A DNA stretch of 64,000 nt from Flavobacteriales bacterium (lineage in GTDB: Bacteria > Bacteroidota > Bacteroidia > Flavobacteriales_F > PHOS-HE28): NCBI GenBank assembly GCA_016703105.1, contig JADJCS010000007.1, positions 283,793 through 347,792 of the forward strand, read 5' to 3'. Position numbers and translations under genes: made by a program. Below the pieces are notes generated by a model. It was not told the DNA's origin, did not search any database, and was given only the letters and a program-made list of their open reading frames with translations. Shown here in pieces: positions 45,954 to 53,751 of this stretch (its first letter is position 1; every line of letters starts with the position of its first letter).

Positions 45954-46589
45954 ATGATCCGCGTCGCGCTTTTCGATGACAACCGCCAACAACGCGACGC
46001 CATGGCCGCCTTGCTCGAAAGTGTGCCGGAAATGAGCTGCGTGGGTTGCTTCGCCGATGCCAATTCAGCCCTCGAGCACGCTGGGGCCTGCGGACCCGAT
46101 GTGGTGCTCATGGACATCGACATGCCCGGCACCGACGGGATCGAGGGCACCGCGAAACTTCGCTTGGCGTATCCGGCGCTGCGCATCATCATGCTCACCG
46201 TATTGGAGGATGATGACCGGATCTTCGCGGCGATCCGCGCGGGTGCCGACGGCTACTTCCTGAAGCAGACCGCCCCCATGAAGCTCGTCGATGGCATCAA
46301 GGAAGTGATGGAGGGTGGTGCACCGATGAGTCCCAGCGTGGCGCGCAAGGTGCTCGGGATGGTGAACGGCCCGAAGCAGGAGAAAAAGACCGAACAATTC
46401 GAGCTCACCCCGCGCGAGCAAGAGATACTCGCACTGCTGGTGAAAGGCTGGACCTACAAGCGCATCGGTATGGAACTCGGCGTCACCTTTTCCACCGTGA
46501 ACAAGCACGTGGGCCATGTGTACGCCAAGCTGCGCGTGAACAGCGTGGGCGAAGCCGTGGCCTTGGCCGTTCGGAAAGGCTTGGCCTGA
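45954..46589 (+). CDS. LuxR/NarL-family response regulator, partner of the upstream kinase
   Basis: 211 residues. Receiver domain with D8-D9, phospho-acceptor D54 (VVLMDIDMPGTDGIEG), Thr at MLTVLEDDD and Lys at YFLK. GerE domain: FELTPREQEILALLVKGWTY, KRIGMELGVTFSTVNKHVGH and VYAKLRVNSVGEAVALA. It sits directly behind the HisKA_3 kinase and upstream of the large T9SS gene at 46819, whose promoter carries a perfect palindrome (46731-46742). The cognate pair and that target are inferred from order. Confidence 0.92.
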   Translation: MIRVALFDDNRQQRDAMAALLESVPEMSCVGCFADANSALEHAGACGPDVVLMDIDMPGTDGIEGTAKLRLAYPALRIIMLTVLEDDDRIFAAIRAGADGYFLKQTAPMKLVDGIKEVMEGGAPMSPSVARKVLGMVNGPKQEKKTEQFELTPREQEILALLVKGWTYKRIGMELGVTFSTVNKHVGHVYAKLRVNSVGEAVALAVRKGLA

Positions 46590-46730
46590 AGCCCGATCAT
46601 TCGTGCATTGGATCTCCTGAACAGGGTTGATCCCGTCGCGGCTTTCGCGTGCGATGCGCCTGAACGCGTATCCAGCCAACTGAAAGTCGGGTGTGGAGAA
46701 CGCCGGAAAGGCCCGTCGTTGCTGGATACT

Positions 46731-46742
46731 GCTAGATCTAGC
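46731..46742. promoter_or_regulatory. 12-bp palindrome upstream of the large T9SS gene
   Basis: GCTAGATCTAGC, a perfect palindrome whose centre (46736.5) is 32.5 bp upstream of the A of ACCTTTC (46769). It lies one base from the position held by the five dyads but has a different sequence and no TTTC spacer; both contain CTAG half-sites. It may bind a related regulator, for example the one at 45954 (inference). Confidence 0.5.
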
Positions 46743-46767
46743 AATTGACCCGTCGCGTTCGTGCGGC

Positions 46768-46775
46768 CACCTTTC
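46768..46775 (+). promoter_or_regulatory. -7 box of the large T9SS gene
   Basis: CACCTTTC followed by CACC, 44 bp before ATG 46819. Confidence 0.45.
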
Positions 46776-46818
46776 CACCCTGATCCGAATTCCCTGTACA
46801 ACCAACCTTACCACACCC

Positions 46819-49800
46819 ATGAAACACGGTACGCTTCTCTCCTACGGCTTGCCGCTCCTGCTCTGCTCAGCATCCCTCACAGGCCTTGCGCAATACCAAA
46901 CCGGATACCCCGCGAACGGCCTGGCGGGCAACCTGCACGCCCTCGATCTCGCCGTGGGAGGACCGAACACCTGCGGGCCGTACGCGTTCACCATGGTGAA
47001 CCCGGGCACGGCATGGGGCACCACCTATGGGGCTGTACCGAGCTATTTCAATGTGCAAGCCGGCTCTGGTCCACAGCAACTCCAACTTCAGTTCCACTAC
47101 GAGATCTCGTCCGTCGCGCCGGCACCGACCTACCAGTTCTGGATCGATGGCCAGTTCTGTTCCAGTTGCACCGTGCAATTGACCGCGCACGTCGCGGGGT
47201 TCTCTCAGGACCCCAACTACAGCATCTACACGGATGTGCTCACCATCACCCATCATGCAGGGGATGCTTGGGCCGAACCGAACAATGGGGTGCGCGAGTT
47301 CGGCTTGCGCGTGAACCTCTTCGGCCAGCCCAATTGCGAAGCACGGTTCAAGGCCGTGATGGTCGGCACCACCTTCTCCCGGGTGCTCGGCTACTACGAT
47401 GCTCCTGCGCTGCCGCTGTACATCCTGCGCGATCCGCCCGGCGATGGCAGCTACAGCTCCATCACCATCACCGACGGTGCCTGTGTCGGTTCCACCACCT
47501 CGGTGACCACGGGCTCCACGCAGGATGCTTACTTCAAGGCGCGTGTCGGTGTGGCCGGCACCGTTCCCTTCATTGGCCTGGAATACGATATCTATGGTGA
47601 GATCGGCACTGACTACCATGCTTCGCAGACCGAGCAACAGAACTTCGATATCACCACCTGCTTCCAGAACACCCAGGTGATCTCCACTGGTGCCACCGGG
47701 CCACCCGATGATGTGTTCATCGGCAGCTCCGTCCGCTACGCTTACGGATTCGGCCAGGTGATCACCCGCACCGCCTGTGGCACCATCGAGAAGGACGCCT
47801 ACTTCGCCAACGGACCGGTCGGGGTGAACAGCAGTTATGCTTACACCGAAAGCCAGATCCGCAATTCGATCATCCCCGACCAGGAGGATCTCATCGCCGG
47901 CTTGACCCCCGGCACCAGTGGCTACCGCGATGCCGTGAGCCAGCTCGGTGTGTGGGTCCAGACCCTTGCGATGAACGACTCCATCAAGGCGGCAGCCGTG
48001 GTGGATGAGGTGGAGAGCTTCGGCGGCGGACTTTCCGAAGACCACACCTACACCACCACCACCACGGAAGCGCGGAGCATCAGCTACGAAGCCACCGTGG
48101 ATAGCGGGTTCACCGGTGAGTTCGGCGTGAACATCGGTGGCACCGGCGTCACCGCAGGAGGTGGGATGCACTTCCAGCAGGGATACGGTTCCGGCCAGAA
48201 CTCGAGCAATTCCGTTGAGAACACGATGGCCTATCACCTGGCGGACGATGACGGCTCGGACCAGTTCACCGTGAACATTGCCAAGGATCCCGTCTTCGGC
48301 ACTTTCGTCTTCAGGCTCGACTTCGCGAGCGCCGAGACCAGCTGCCCCTACGAAGGCGGCGAGCAGGTGGATCAGCCTTCGCTTTCCGTGGGTTCACCGG
48401 GGCAAACGAACATGATCGTCGACGAGGCAACGATCGGATCGCAGGTCATCTTCCCACTGTACATCTGCAACAACAGTGCACAGGACCGAACCTACCACCT
48501 GAAATTCAGTTCGGCCACGAACACCAGCGGGGCCATCATGAACGCGTTCGGCAACACGCTCAACGGGAACGACGACGGCATCGCATTGGATGTGCTCGCT
48601 GGCGATTGCCTGAACGTGACGAACCTGCTCTTGGAGCAACCGAACATCAACGTGGTCAATTTCGAGAACATCCTCCTCTACCTCTACTCCCTGTGCGACC
48701 CGTCGATCAGCTCCAGCGTAACGATCTCGGCCTACTTCGGCACCGGCAACGTTGCACCCGATACCTATTGCAAGCCACCGAGCCAGGGCGAAATACAGGA
48801 CGGTTTCTATGTGGATGGTGTGCAGCTCGGCGATATCGAGAACCTGAACACCGGAGGGACCCCGCCGCCCACGGGCTATGTGGACTACAGTGCCGACAAC
48901 ACCGCCACGCTCTCGCGCAACAGCGAGCAAATGATCACCATTACGGCAGGTCCCGGTGATCCCATCCAGCTTGCGGCATGGATCGACTACGACCACAGCG
49001 GCACGTACGATGCCGACGAGAAGATCGGTGAGGGTGCGTACTTCCTCGTTCCCGGTGACCGCCGGGCCTTCCACACGTTCCAAGTACCGGCGGCCGCACA
49101 GCTCGGAATCACCCGCATGCGCGTGCGCGCCGTGCATGTGCTACCCGGCGAGCCTACGCCGATGGACCCTTGCTACGCCTACCTGTACAGCGAGATCGAA
49201 GAGTACGAGATCGTGATCGACGGTAACACGCCTTTGGATTGCACTGGCGCGCCCAACGGCTCCGCCAACCCCGGGTATTCGTGCAACGACGGCAATTCTT
49301 TCACGGTGTTCGACTTCTACCAGTCGAACTGTACGTGCGCCGGATTCCAGACCGATTGCAACGGCGTCGTGGCCGGGCCGGCCCTGCCCGGTACACCGTG
49401 TGACGATGGCAACGCGAACACCGGCAACGATGTCTTCGATGCCGGTTGCGGTTGCGCTGGTCTTCCCTTCGACTGCCTGGGTGTGGCGGGTGGTCCCGAT
49501 GTGCCGGGCATGCCATGCAACGATTTCGATCAGAACACGGTCAACGATATGCTCACCGCGAATTGCGCTTGCATTGGGCAGCTCTACGATTGCGCGGGCA
49601 CGCTCGGGGGCACCGCACTGCCGGGCAGCCCTTGCGATGATGGCAACCCGTTGAGCGGTGGTGACCTCTATGATGCGAACTGCTTGTGCGCCGGTGCCTT
49701 CGCCACGGATTGCGCAGGAATTCCCGGCGGAACCGCTCAACCCGGCACACCGTGCGATGATGGGAATGCTGCGACGGGCAACGATGTTTACGGGCTCAAC

Positions 49801-51060
49801 TGCGCTTGCGCCGGTCTGCCATTCGACTGCGCCGGAACCCCCGGTGGAACGCAAACGCCCGGCACGCCTTGCGATGATGGCAACCCCAACAGCAGCAATG
49901 ACACCTTCACCGCCAACTGCGGCTGCATCGGCGTGCTGTCGAACGACTGCGCTGGTGTGCCCGGCGGCACTGCGCAGGCCGGTACCGCTTGCGACGATGG
50001 CGATGCCACCACGGGCAACGATGTGTATAACGCCTTCTGCACCTGCGCCGGTCAATTGATCGACTGCGATGGTGTGGTCGGGGGATTCGCATTGCCCGGC
50101 TTCCCCTGCGACGATGCCAATACGAATACGGGCAACGATGTGATCGACGCGAACTGCCAGTGCGCTGGTCTGTTGATCGATTGTGAAGGCGTGCCCGGTG
50201 GCACGAGCACCATCGGTACGGCATGCGACGATGGCGACAACGACACCAGCAACGATATGTTCAACGCCAACTGCATCTGTGCGGGTATGCTCGCGAGCGA
50301 TTGCGAAGGCACTGTGGGCGGCACTGCACAGCCGGGCACGGCGTGTGACGACGGCAATGCGAACACTGGTAACGACGTGTACAGTGCGAACTGCACATGC
50401 GCGGGAGAAGTCATCGACTGCGAAGGCACGATCGGTGGTCCGTTGCTGCCGGGCAGCGCCTGTGATGATGGAAACGTGTGCACGGTGAACGACCTGCGCG
50501 ATGCCAACTGCGCATGCAGCGGAACCACGCTCACCATCGGAGCCGTTTCCGGCGCCACCGTCGTGCTCGGCAACACGACCAACGCATACGTCGTAACCCC
50601 TGTGCCCAACGCTACCAGCTACACCTGGAGCCTGCCCAACGGCTGGAGCACCGCCGATAATTCCGCCTTCGCAGTGGTAGCCGACGCGAACAATGTGGCC
50701 GGCCCCGTGGATCTCTGTGTAGCGGCCATGGTAGGCGCATGCGAACTCACCAGCTGTATCACCGTGACCGTGGATATCAGCACGGACATCCACACCAACG
50801 ATGGGAACGCGAACGAATGGTTCACGGTACAGCCGAACCCTTCGAACGGGTGGTTCCAACTGCGCCTTTCCACGACCGATGCCACACCGATCCGCATCAG
50901 CGTGCGCAACAGTTCGGGCCAGGAAGTGCTGGCGCCGCTCATCGTGGCCGGACATCGCGCCATCGACATGGATCTAGGAGAGGTCGCACCCGGAGCCTAC
51001 TATCTGCTTGCCACGCGTGATGAAGAACAGACGATCATCAAGCTGATGGTGCAACGCTAA
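46819..51060 (+). CDS. large T9SS secreted protein with GEVED, Cys-rich repeats and PKD-like domain
   Basis: 1413 residues from ATG 46819 (MKHGTLLSYGLPLLLCSAS signal peptide ending GLAQ); a start at 46693 would precede the -7 box. The N-terminal 650 residues are homologous to the gene at 32842 and of unknown function. Then come a GEVED domain (about 651-805, DGFYVDGVQLGDIENLN, WIDYDHSGTYDADEKIGE), eleven four-Cys repeats (about 806-1235, DC.G..GG...PGT.CDDGN..TGND....NC.C.G), a PKD-like domain (TYTWSLPNGW-type motif, about 1236-1320) and a T9SS sorting domain (VQPNPSNGWFQLRLS ... TIIKLMVQR). The repeat region is almost identical in DNA to that at 36.26-36.52 kb. Probably a surface protein on a disulfide-rich stalk (inference). 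A hairpin and a dyad follow. Confidence 0.87.
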   Translation: MKHGTLLSYGLPLLLCSASLTGLAQYQTGYPANGLAGNLHALDLAVGGPNTCGPYAFTMVNPGTAWGTTYGAVPSYFNVQAGSGPQQLQLQFHYEISSVAPAPTYQFWIDGQFCSSCTVQLTAHVAGFSQDPNYSIYTDVLTITHHAGDAWAEPNNGVREFGLRVNLFGQPNCEARFKAVMVGTTFSRVLGYYDAPALPLYILRDPPGDGSYSSITITDGACVGSTTSVTTGSTQDAYFKARVGVAGTVPFIGLEYDIYGEIGTDYHASQTEQQNFDITTCFQNTQVISTGATGPPDDVFIGSSVRYAYGFGQVITRTACGTIEKDAYFANGPVGVNSSYAYTESQIRNSIIPDQEDLIAGLTPGTSGYRDAVSQLGVWVQTLAMNDSIKAAAVVDEVESFGGGLSEDHTYTTTTTEARSISYEATVDSGFTGEFGVNIGGTGVTAGGGMHFQQGYGSGQNSSNSVENTMAYHLADDDGSDQFTVNIAKDPVFGTFVFRLDFASAETSCPYEGGEQVDQPSLSVGSPGQTNMIVDEATIGSQVIFPLYICNNSAQDRTYHLKFSSATNTSGAIMNAFGNTLNGNDDGIALDVLAGDCLNVTNLLLEQPNINVVNFENILLYLYSLCDPSISSSVTISAYFGTGNVAPDTYCKPPSQGEIQDGFYVDGVQLGDIENLNTGGTPPPTGYVDYSADNTATLSRNSEQMITITAGPGDPIQLAAWIDYDHSGTYDADEKIGEGAYFLVPGDRRAFHTFQVPAAAQLGITRMRVRAVHVLPGEPTPMDPCYAYLYSEIEEYEIVIDGNTPLDCTGAPNGSANPGYSCNDGNSFTVFDFYQSNCTCAGFQTDCNGVVAGPALPGTPCDDGNANTGNDVFDAGCGCAGLPFDCLGVAGGPDVPGMPCNDFDQNTVNDMLTANCACIGQLYDCAGTLGGTALPGSPCDDGNPLSGGDLYDANCLCAGAFATDCAGIPGGTAQPGTPCDDGNAATGNDVYGLNCACAGLPFDCAGTPGGTQTPGTPCDDGNPNSSNDTFTANCGCIGVLSNDCAGVPGGTAQAGTACDDGDATTGNDVYNAFCTCAGQLIDCDGVVGGFALPGFPCDDANTNTGNDVIDANCQCAGLLIDCEGVPGGTSTIGTACDDGDNDTSNDMFNANCICAGMLASDCEGTVGGTAQPGTACDDGNANTGNDVYSANCTCAGEVIDCEGTIGGPLLPGSACDDGNVCTVNDLRDANCACSGTTLTIGAVSGATVVLGNTTNAYVVTPVPNATSYTWSLPNGWSTADNSAFAVVADANNVAGPVDLCVAAMVGACELTSCITVTVDISTDIHTNDGNANEWFTVQPNPSNGWFQLRLSTTDATPIRISVRNSSGQEVLAPLIVAGHRAIDMDLGEVAPGAYYLLATRDEEQTIIKLMVQR

Positions 51061-51083
51061 GTCGTCCGCCATCATCAGTTCCG

Positions 51084-51116
51084 CCGGGGAGGGTTCTCGC
51101 AAGAGGCCCTCCCCGG
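51084..51116 (+). terminator. hairpin terminator
   Basis: 10-bp stem CCGGGGAGGG / CCCTCCCCGG with loop TTCTCGCAAGAGG that itself can pair (CTC/GAG). It starts 24 bp after the stop at 51060. TCATTTCC follows. Confidence 0.75.
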
Positions 51117-51149
51117 TCATTTCCAGGCCCCTCGACGGTTCCCCCAGAA

Positions 51150-51165
51150 CTGGTATTTCCCCGAG
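51150..51165. promoter_or_regulatory. operator-like dyad, site 5 (degenerate right half)
   Basis: CTGGTA-TTTC-CCCGAG, centre 51157.5, exactly 31.5 bp before the A of AAGTTTG at 51189. The left half and spacer are those of the other sites; the right half keeps only GAG. It is followed by GGTGCCGG, like the GGTGCGGG of sites 2 and 3. Confidence 0.5.
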
Positions 51166-51187
51166 GTGCCGGTCCAGGGCGACAACC

Positions 51188-51195
51188 AAAGTTTG
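51188..51195 (+). promoter_or_regulatory. -7 box downstream of dyad site 5
   Basis: AAAGTTTG followed by GCC, a weaker match to the motif, 24 bp before ATG 51219. Confidence 0.4.
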
Positions 51196-51218
51196 GCCGA
51201 CCCAACCGCACAACCACC

Positions 51219-51734
51219 ATGCGCTTCCTTGCATACCTCTCTCGGAACCCACTGATCCTCACTGTTCCACTTCTTGTGGCGAGCTGCAACAACGCCGAAC
51301 ACCCCGAAGAGAGCACGGAAGCGAAGACCCAGCTTACGCCGGTCGAAGAGCCTGAATGGTTCGATCTGCGCCCCGAAGCGGAGAAGGCCTATGGCTACAC
51401 CCACGCTGTGCGCATCGGCACTGCCATCACCATCAGCGGCGCCGTGAGCATGGACGACACGGGCGCACCGACCGCCGTGGGCGATCTCGCCCAGCAGCTG
51501 AAGAACTGCTATAGCGATCTGGACAAGGTGTTGAAGCACTATTGCTGCACCTTCGATGATGTGGTGGCGGAGAACGTGTTCACTACCCACATGGCCGAGT
51601 TCATCAAGCAGTCCGGCTATCGCAACACCATCTACACGGAACGGTTCCCGGCCGGTTCATGGATCGAGGTGAAGGGCCTGGCACTGCCAGAGTTCCTGAT
51701 CGAGATCGAACTGGAGGTACATAAGGCTCGGTGA
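51219..51734 (+). CDS. RidA (YjgF/UK114) family lipoprotein
   Basis: 171 residues. N-terminal lipoprotein signal (MRFLAYLSRNPLILTVPLLV-ASC) with the lipidated Cys expected at residue 23. The rest is a RidA fold: AYGYTHAVRIGTAITISGAV, DLAQQLKNCYSDLDKVLKHY, CCTFDDVVAENVFTTHMAEF, YTERFPAGSWIEVKGLALPE and FLIEIELEVHKA. Cytosolic RidA proteins deaminate reactive enamines; the Arg that binds the substrate carboxylate is usually in 'P.R..V.V..L', but here this reads FPAGSWIEVKGLAL with no Arg, so the classic activity is doubtful. Exported RidA-like proteins occur in Bacteroidota; their role is unknown. It follows dyad site 5. Confidence 0.82.
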   Translation: MRFLAYLSRNPLILTVPLLVASCNNAEHPEESTEAKTQLTPVEEPEWFDLRPEAEKAYGYTHAVRIGTAITISGAVSMDDTGAPTAVGDLAQQLKNCYSDLDKVLKHYCCTFDDVVAENVFTTHMAEFIKQSGYRNTIYTERFPAGSWIEVKGLALPEFLIEIELEVHKAR

Positions 51735-51806
51735 ACCCTTCCAACGATCGATCACCGGCACCCTATATCCTTGCAGTGTTCAAAGACCTTTTATGCACAG
51801 GCATGA

Positions 51807-53486
51807 TCACTTCAATGGGATGCCATACAAGACCAATTCGCTTTCCGAGGCGATACACACGTTCACGCTCCGCGTTCGCGTAGCGCTTTCGATAGGCAGG
51901 CCGGTCCCCGTGTTCCTGATATAACGTGGGAACCAATCGCTGCGAACGATGACCGCCAGTCTATTGCCCTTCTTGAACTGATGCGCAAAAGGGAACAGAT
52001 CGATCCTGGTAGTCTCGAAGACACCGGGTCGCATGGACGCCAACGATGCATTGTCCCTGAACATCCCTCGTACCTTCCCTGGATGTGTCAGGACATTCAG
52101 GTTTCCCGCAGGATCCATCTCCGCAAGCAGGACGAAAAGGTCCACATCCGGCTGATCGATCTCGAAGACAAGGTCCAAGTAAGCCGGACCGCCGATCACG
52201 GTGTCCTCTTCGAACGCTGCGGTGATCAACGCGATCTCATCCTGCCTATCCGGATGGCGCGTATACAAGGAGGTCTCTGAGAATTCCGGGTCCATGTTCA
52301 ATTTAACGGAATCGGGGACGTAGGTATACCCTGAGGTATGTCCTGGTGCAGGTGTGGGCTCCAATGCATGGAAGTGGTCCGCTTCATGTGCCAGGTCGAA
52401 GTGCAGAAAGCTCTTCTTGAAATCAGCGTCCGGCCAGTGATCGAGCTCGACCCACGCGTTGAGCCCTGTTATGAAGAGGCGGACGGGTTTGTCCCTTTCA
52501 ACTCCATTGTCCGCACCCTTCAGCCAATGATCGAACCACTTCAACCAGATGGCCTCGAAGTCCAGCCGCGATGCTTCCCCGTAATCGTTCCCTGAAAAGG
52601 TCGTGGGCAGTAGGTCCAGAAAGCCGGTATGCTCCCAAGGCCCGAACAGCAAATGTTGATCCGCATGACCATAGGCCTGCATCCGATGCCAGTTCAACTG
52701 CGTGGAAAGCGCCTCTACGTCCCAGTTGCCGCTCACATGCAATGCGGGTATGTCCACGTTCCGCATGTCGTCCAGGAAGCGCGCCGCCTTCCAGTCGTCC
52801 GGATGATCCATCCCGGCCCACCTATCCCAAAGGGGAACGTTCACACCGAAGAACTCATCATCGATGCGTGTTACCGGAAGTGTGTAGAGCTTGCTCCAGA
52901 TGTACTCCGGCGGTTCACGCCCCGGAAAGGTCAGCTTGTAGGCCCACTCGATCATGCTGAGCTTCAGGATACCGTGGTCGAACGGAACATCGAAGAACGG
53001 GTCGGTGCCGGAGACTTGGGGTATCAGGGTTTTGAGCACGGGGTGCCCCGATGCAGCGGCCAGCCATTGCACCTGTGCCGAATAGCTCGCGCCGATCATA
53101 CCCACGTTCCCATCGCACCAGGTCTGTTCGCTTATCCAATCCAAGGCATCGTATCCATCCTGCTTCTCATGCAGGTAAGGCTCGAAACGGCCTTCACTGT
53201 CCCCGGTCCCTCTACAATCCTGGACCACTACTACATACCCTTGCACCGTGTAGTGCGCCCGTTGATCCGCTTCGTACTCCTTGCCGTAGGGTGTCCGAAG
53301 AAAGATAACGGGGAACGAGGGTCCGCCTTTCTCCGGCACACGAACACTGGTGGCGAGCACAATGCCATCCCGCATGCGCACCCGTTGGATGGAAGGAACG
53401 GGTGTTGACCCGTTCACGGACCGGACCTCCGCAGCATACAGACCCGAAAGGAAGGCGAAAGAAAGGACCGTTCTGGCTAAGTTCAT
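51807..53486 (-). CDS. CocE/NonD family hydrolase
   Basis: 559 residues from ATG 53486 (MNLARTVLSFAFLSGLYAA signal peptide); a longer frame to 53657 has no signal. Alpha/beta-hydrolase of the X-Pro dipeptidyl-peptidase/CocE type: RDGIVLATSVRVP, FLRTPYGK, QDCRGTGDSEGRF, nucleophile S134 in GMIGASYSAQ, acid D256 (SGNWDVEAL) and H286 (FGPWEHTG). The C-terminal jelly-roll domain is recognisable (YLDLVFEIDQPDVDLFVLLA, FPFAHQFKKGNRLAVIV). The family cleaves acyl or proline-linked bonds of small molecules and peptides; substrate unknown. Probably periplasmic, with no sorting domain. The 265 bp upstream, before the permease gene, show nothing I can identify. Confidence 0.88.
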   Translation of the reverse strand: MNLARTVLSFAFLSGLYAAEVRSVNGSTPVPSIQRVRMRDGIVLATSVRVPEKGGPSFPVIFLRTPYGKEYEADQRAHYTVQGYVVVVQDCRGTGDSEGRFEPYLHEKQDGYDALDWISEQTWCDGNVGMIGASYSAQVQWLAAASGHPVLKTLIPQVSGTDPFFDVPFDHGILKLSMIEWAYKLTFPGREPPEYIWSKLYTLPVTRIDDEFFGVNVPLWDRWAGMDHPDDWKAARFLDDMRNVDIPALHVSGNWDVEALSTQLNWHRMQAYGHADQHLLFGPWEHTGFLDLLPTTFSGNDYGEASRLDFEAIWLKWFDHWLKGADNGVERDKPVRLFITGLNAWVELDHWPDADFKKSFLHFDLAHEADHFHALEPTPAPGHTSGYTYVPDSVKLNMDPEFSETSLYTRHPDRQDEIALITAAFEEDTVIGGPAYLDLVFEIDQPDVDLFVLLAEMDPAGNLNVLTHPGKVRGMFRDNASLASMRPGVFETTRIDLFPFAHQFKKGNRLAVIVRSDWFPRYIRNTGTGLPIESATRTRSVNVCIASESELVLYGIPLK

Positions 53487-53751
53487 GGCTGCTCGGCTGT
53501 GCCTTCTTGGACGGCCCATATACGCGGATGTTACCATCCGTAGGTGTCGGCAGCTCGACGGAGGGTGAGCCGTTCGTTCCCGACTCGTGATGTCCTTTCT
53601 CAACCCCGGACGGTTGCTCCGCTTCACCTTGATGATCCTGTAGCGGTTGTTCGACACATAGCTCGGAAGGACGTTGGGGATCGTAGTCGCCGAACGGTTC
53701 GGACCGTCCTCGCCTGAGTGAACGACAGTTCGACCCTGCGGATAGTGGAAC

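Noticed and set aside
53487..53751. 265-bp gap between the CocE-type hydrolase and the second permease, searched for an RNA or small gene
   Set aside because: No hairpin with T tract, no tRNA-like cloverleaf and no coding pattern were seen; nothing supportable.
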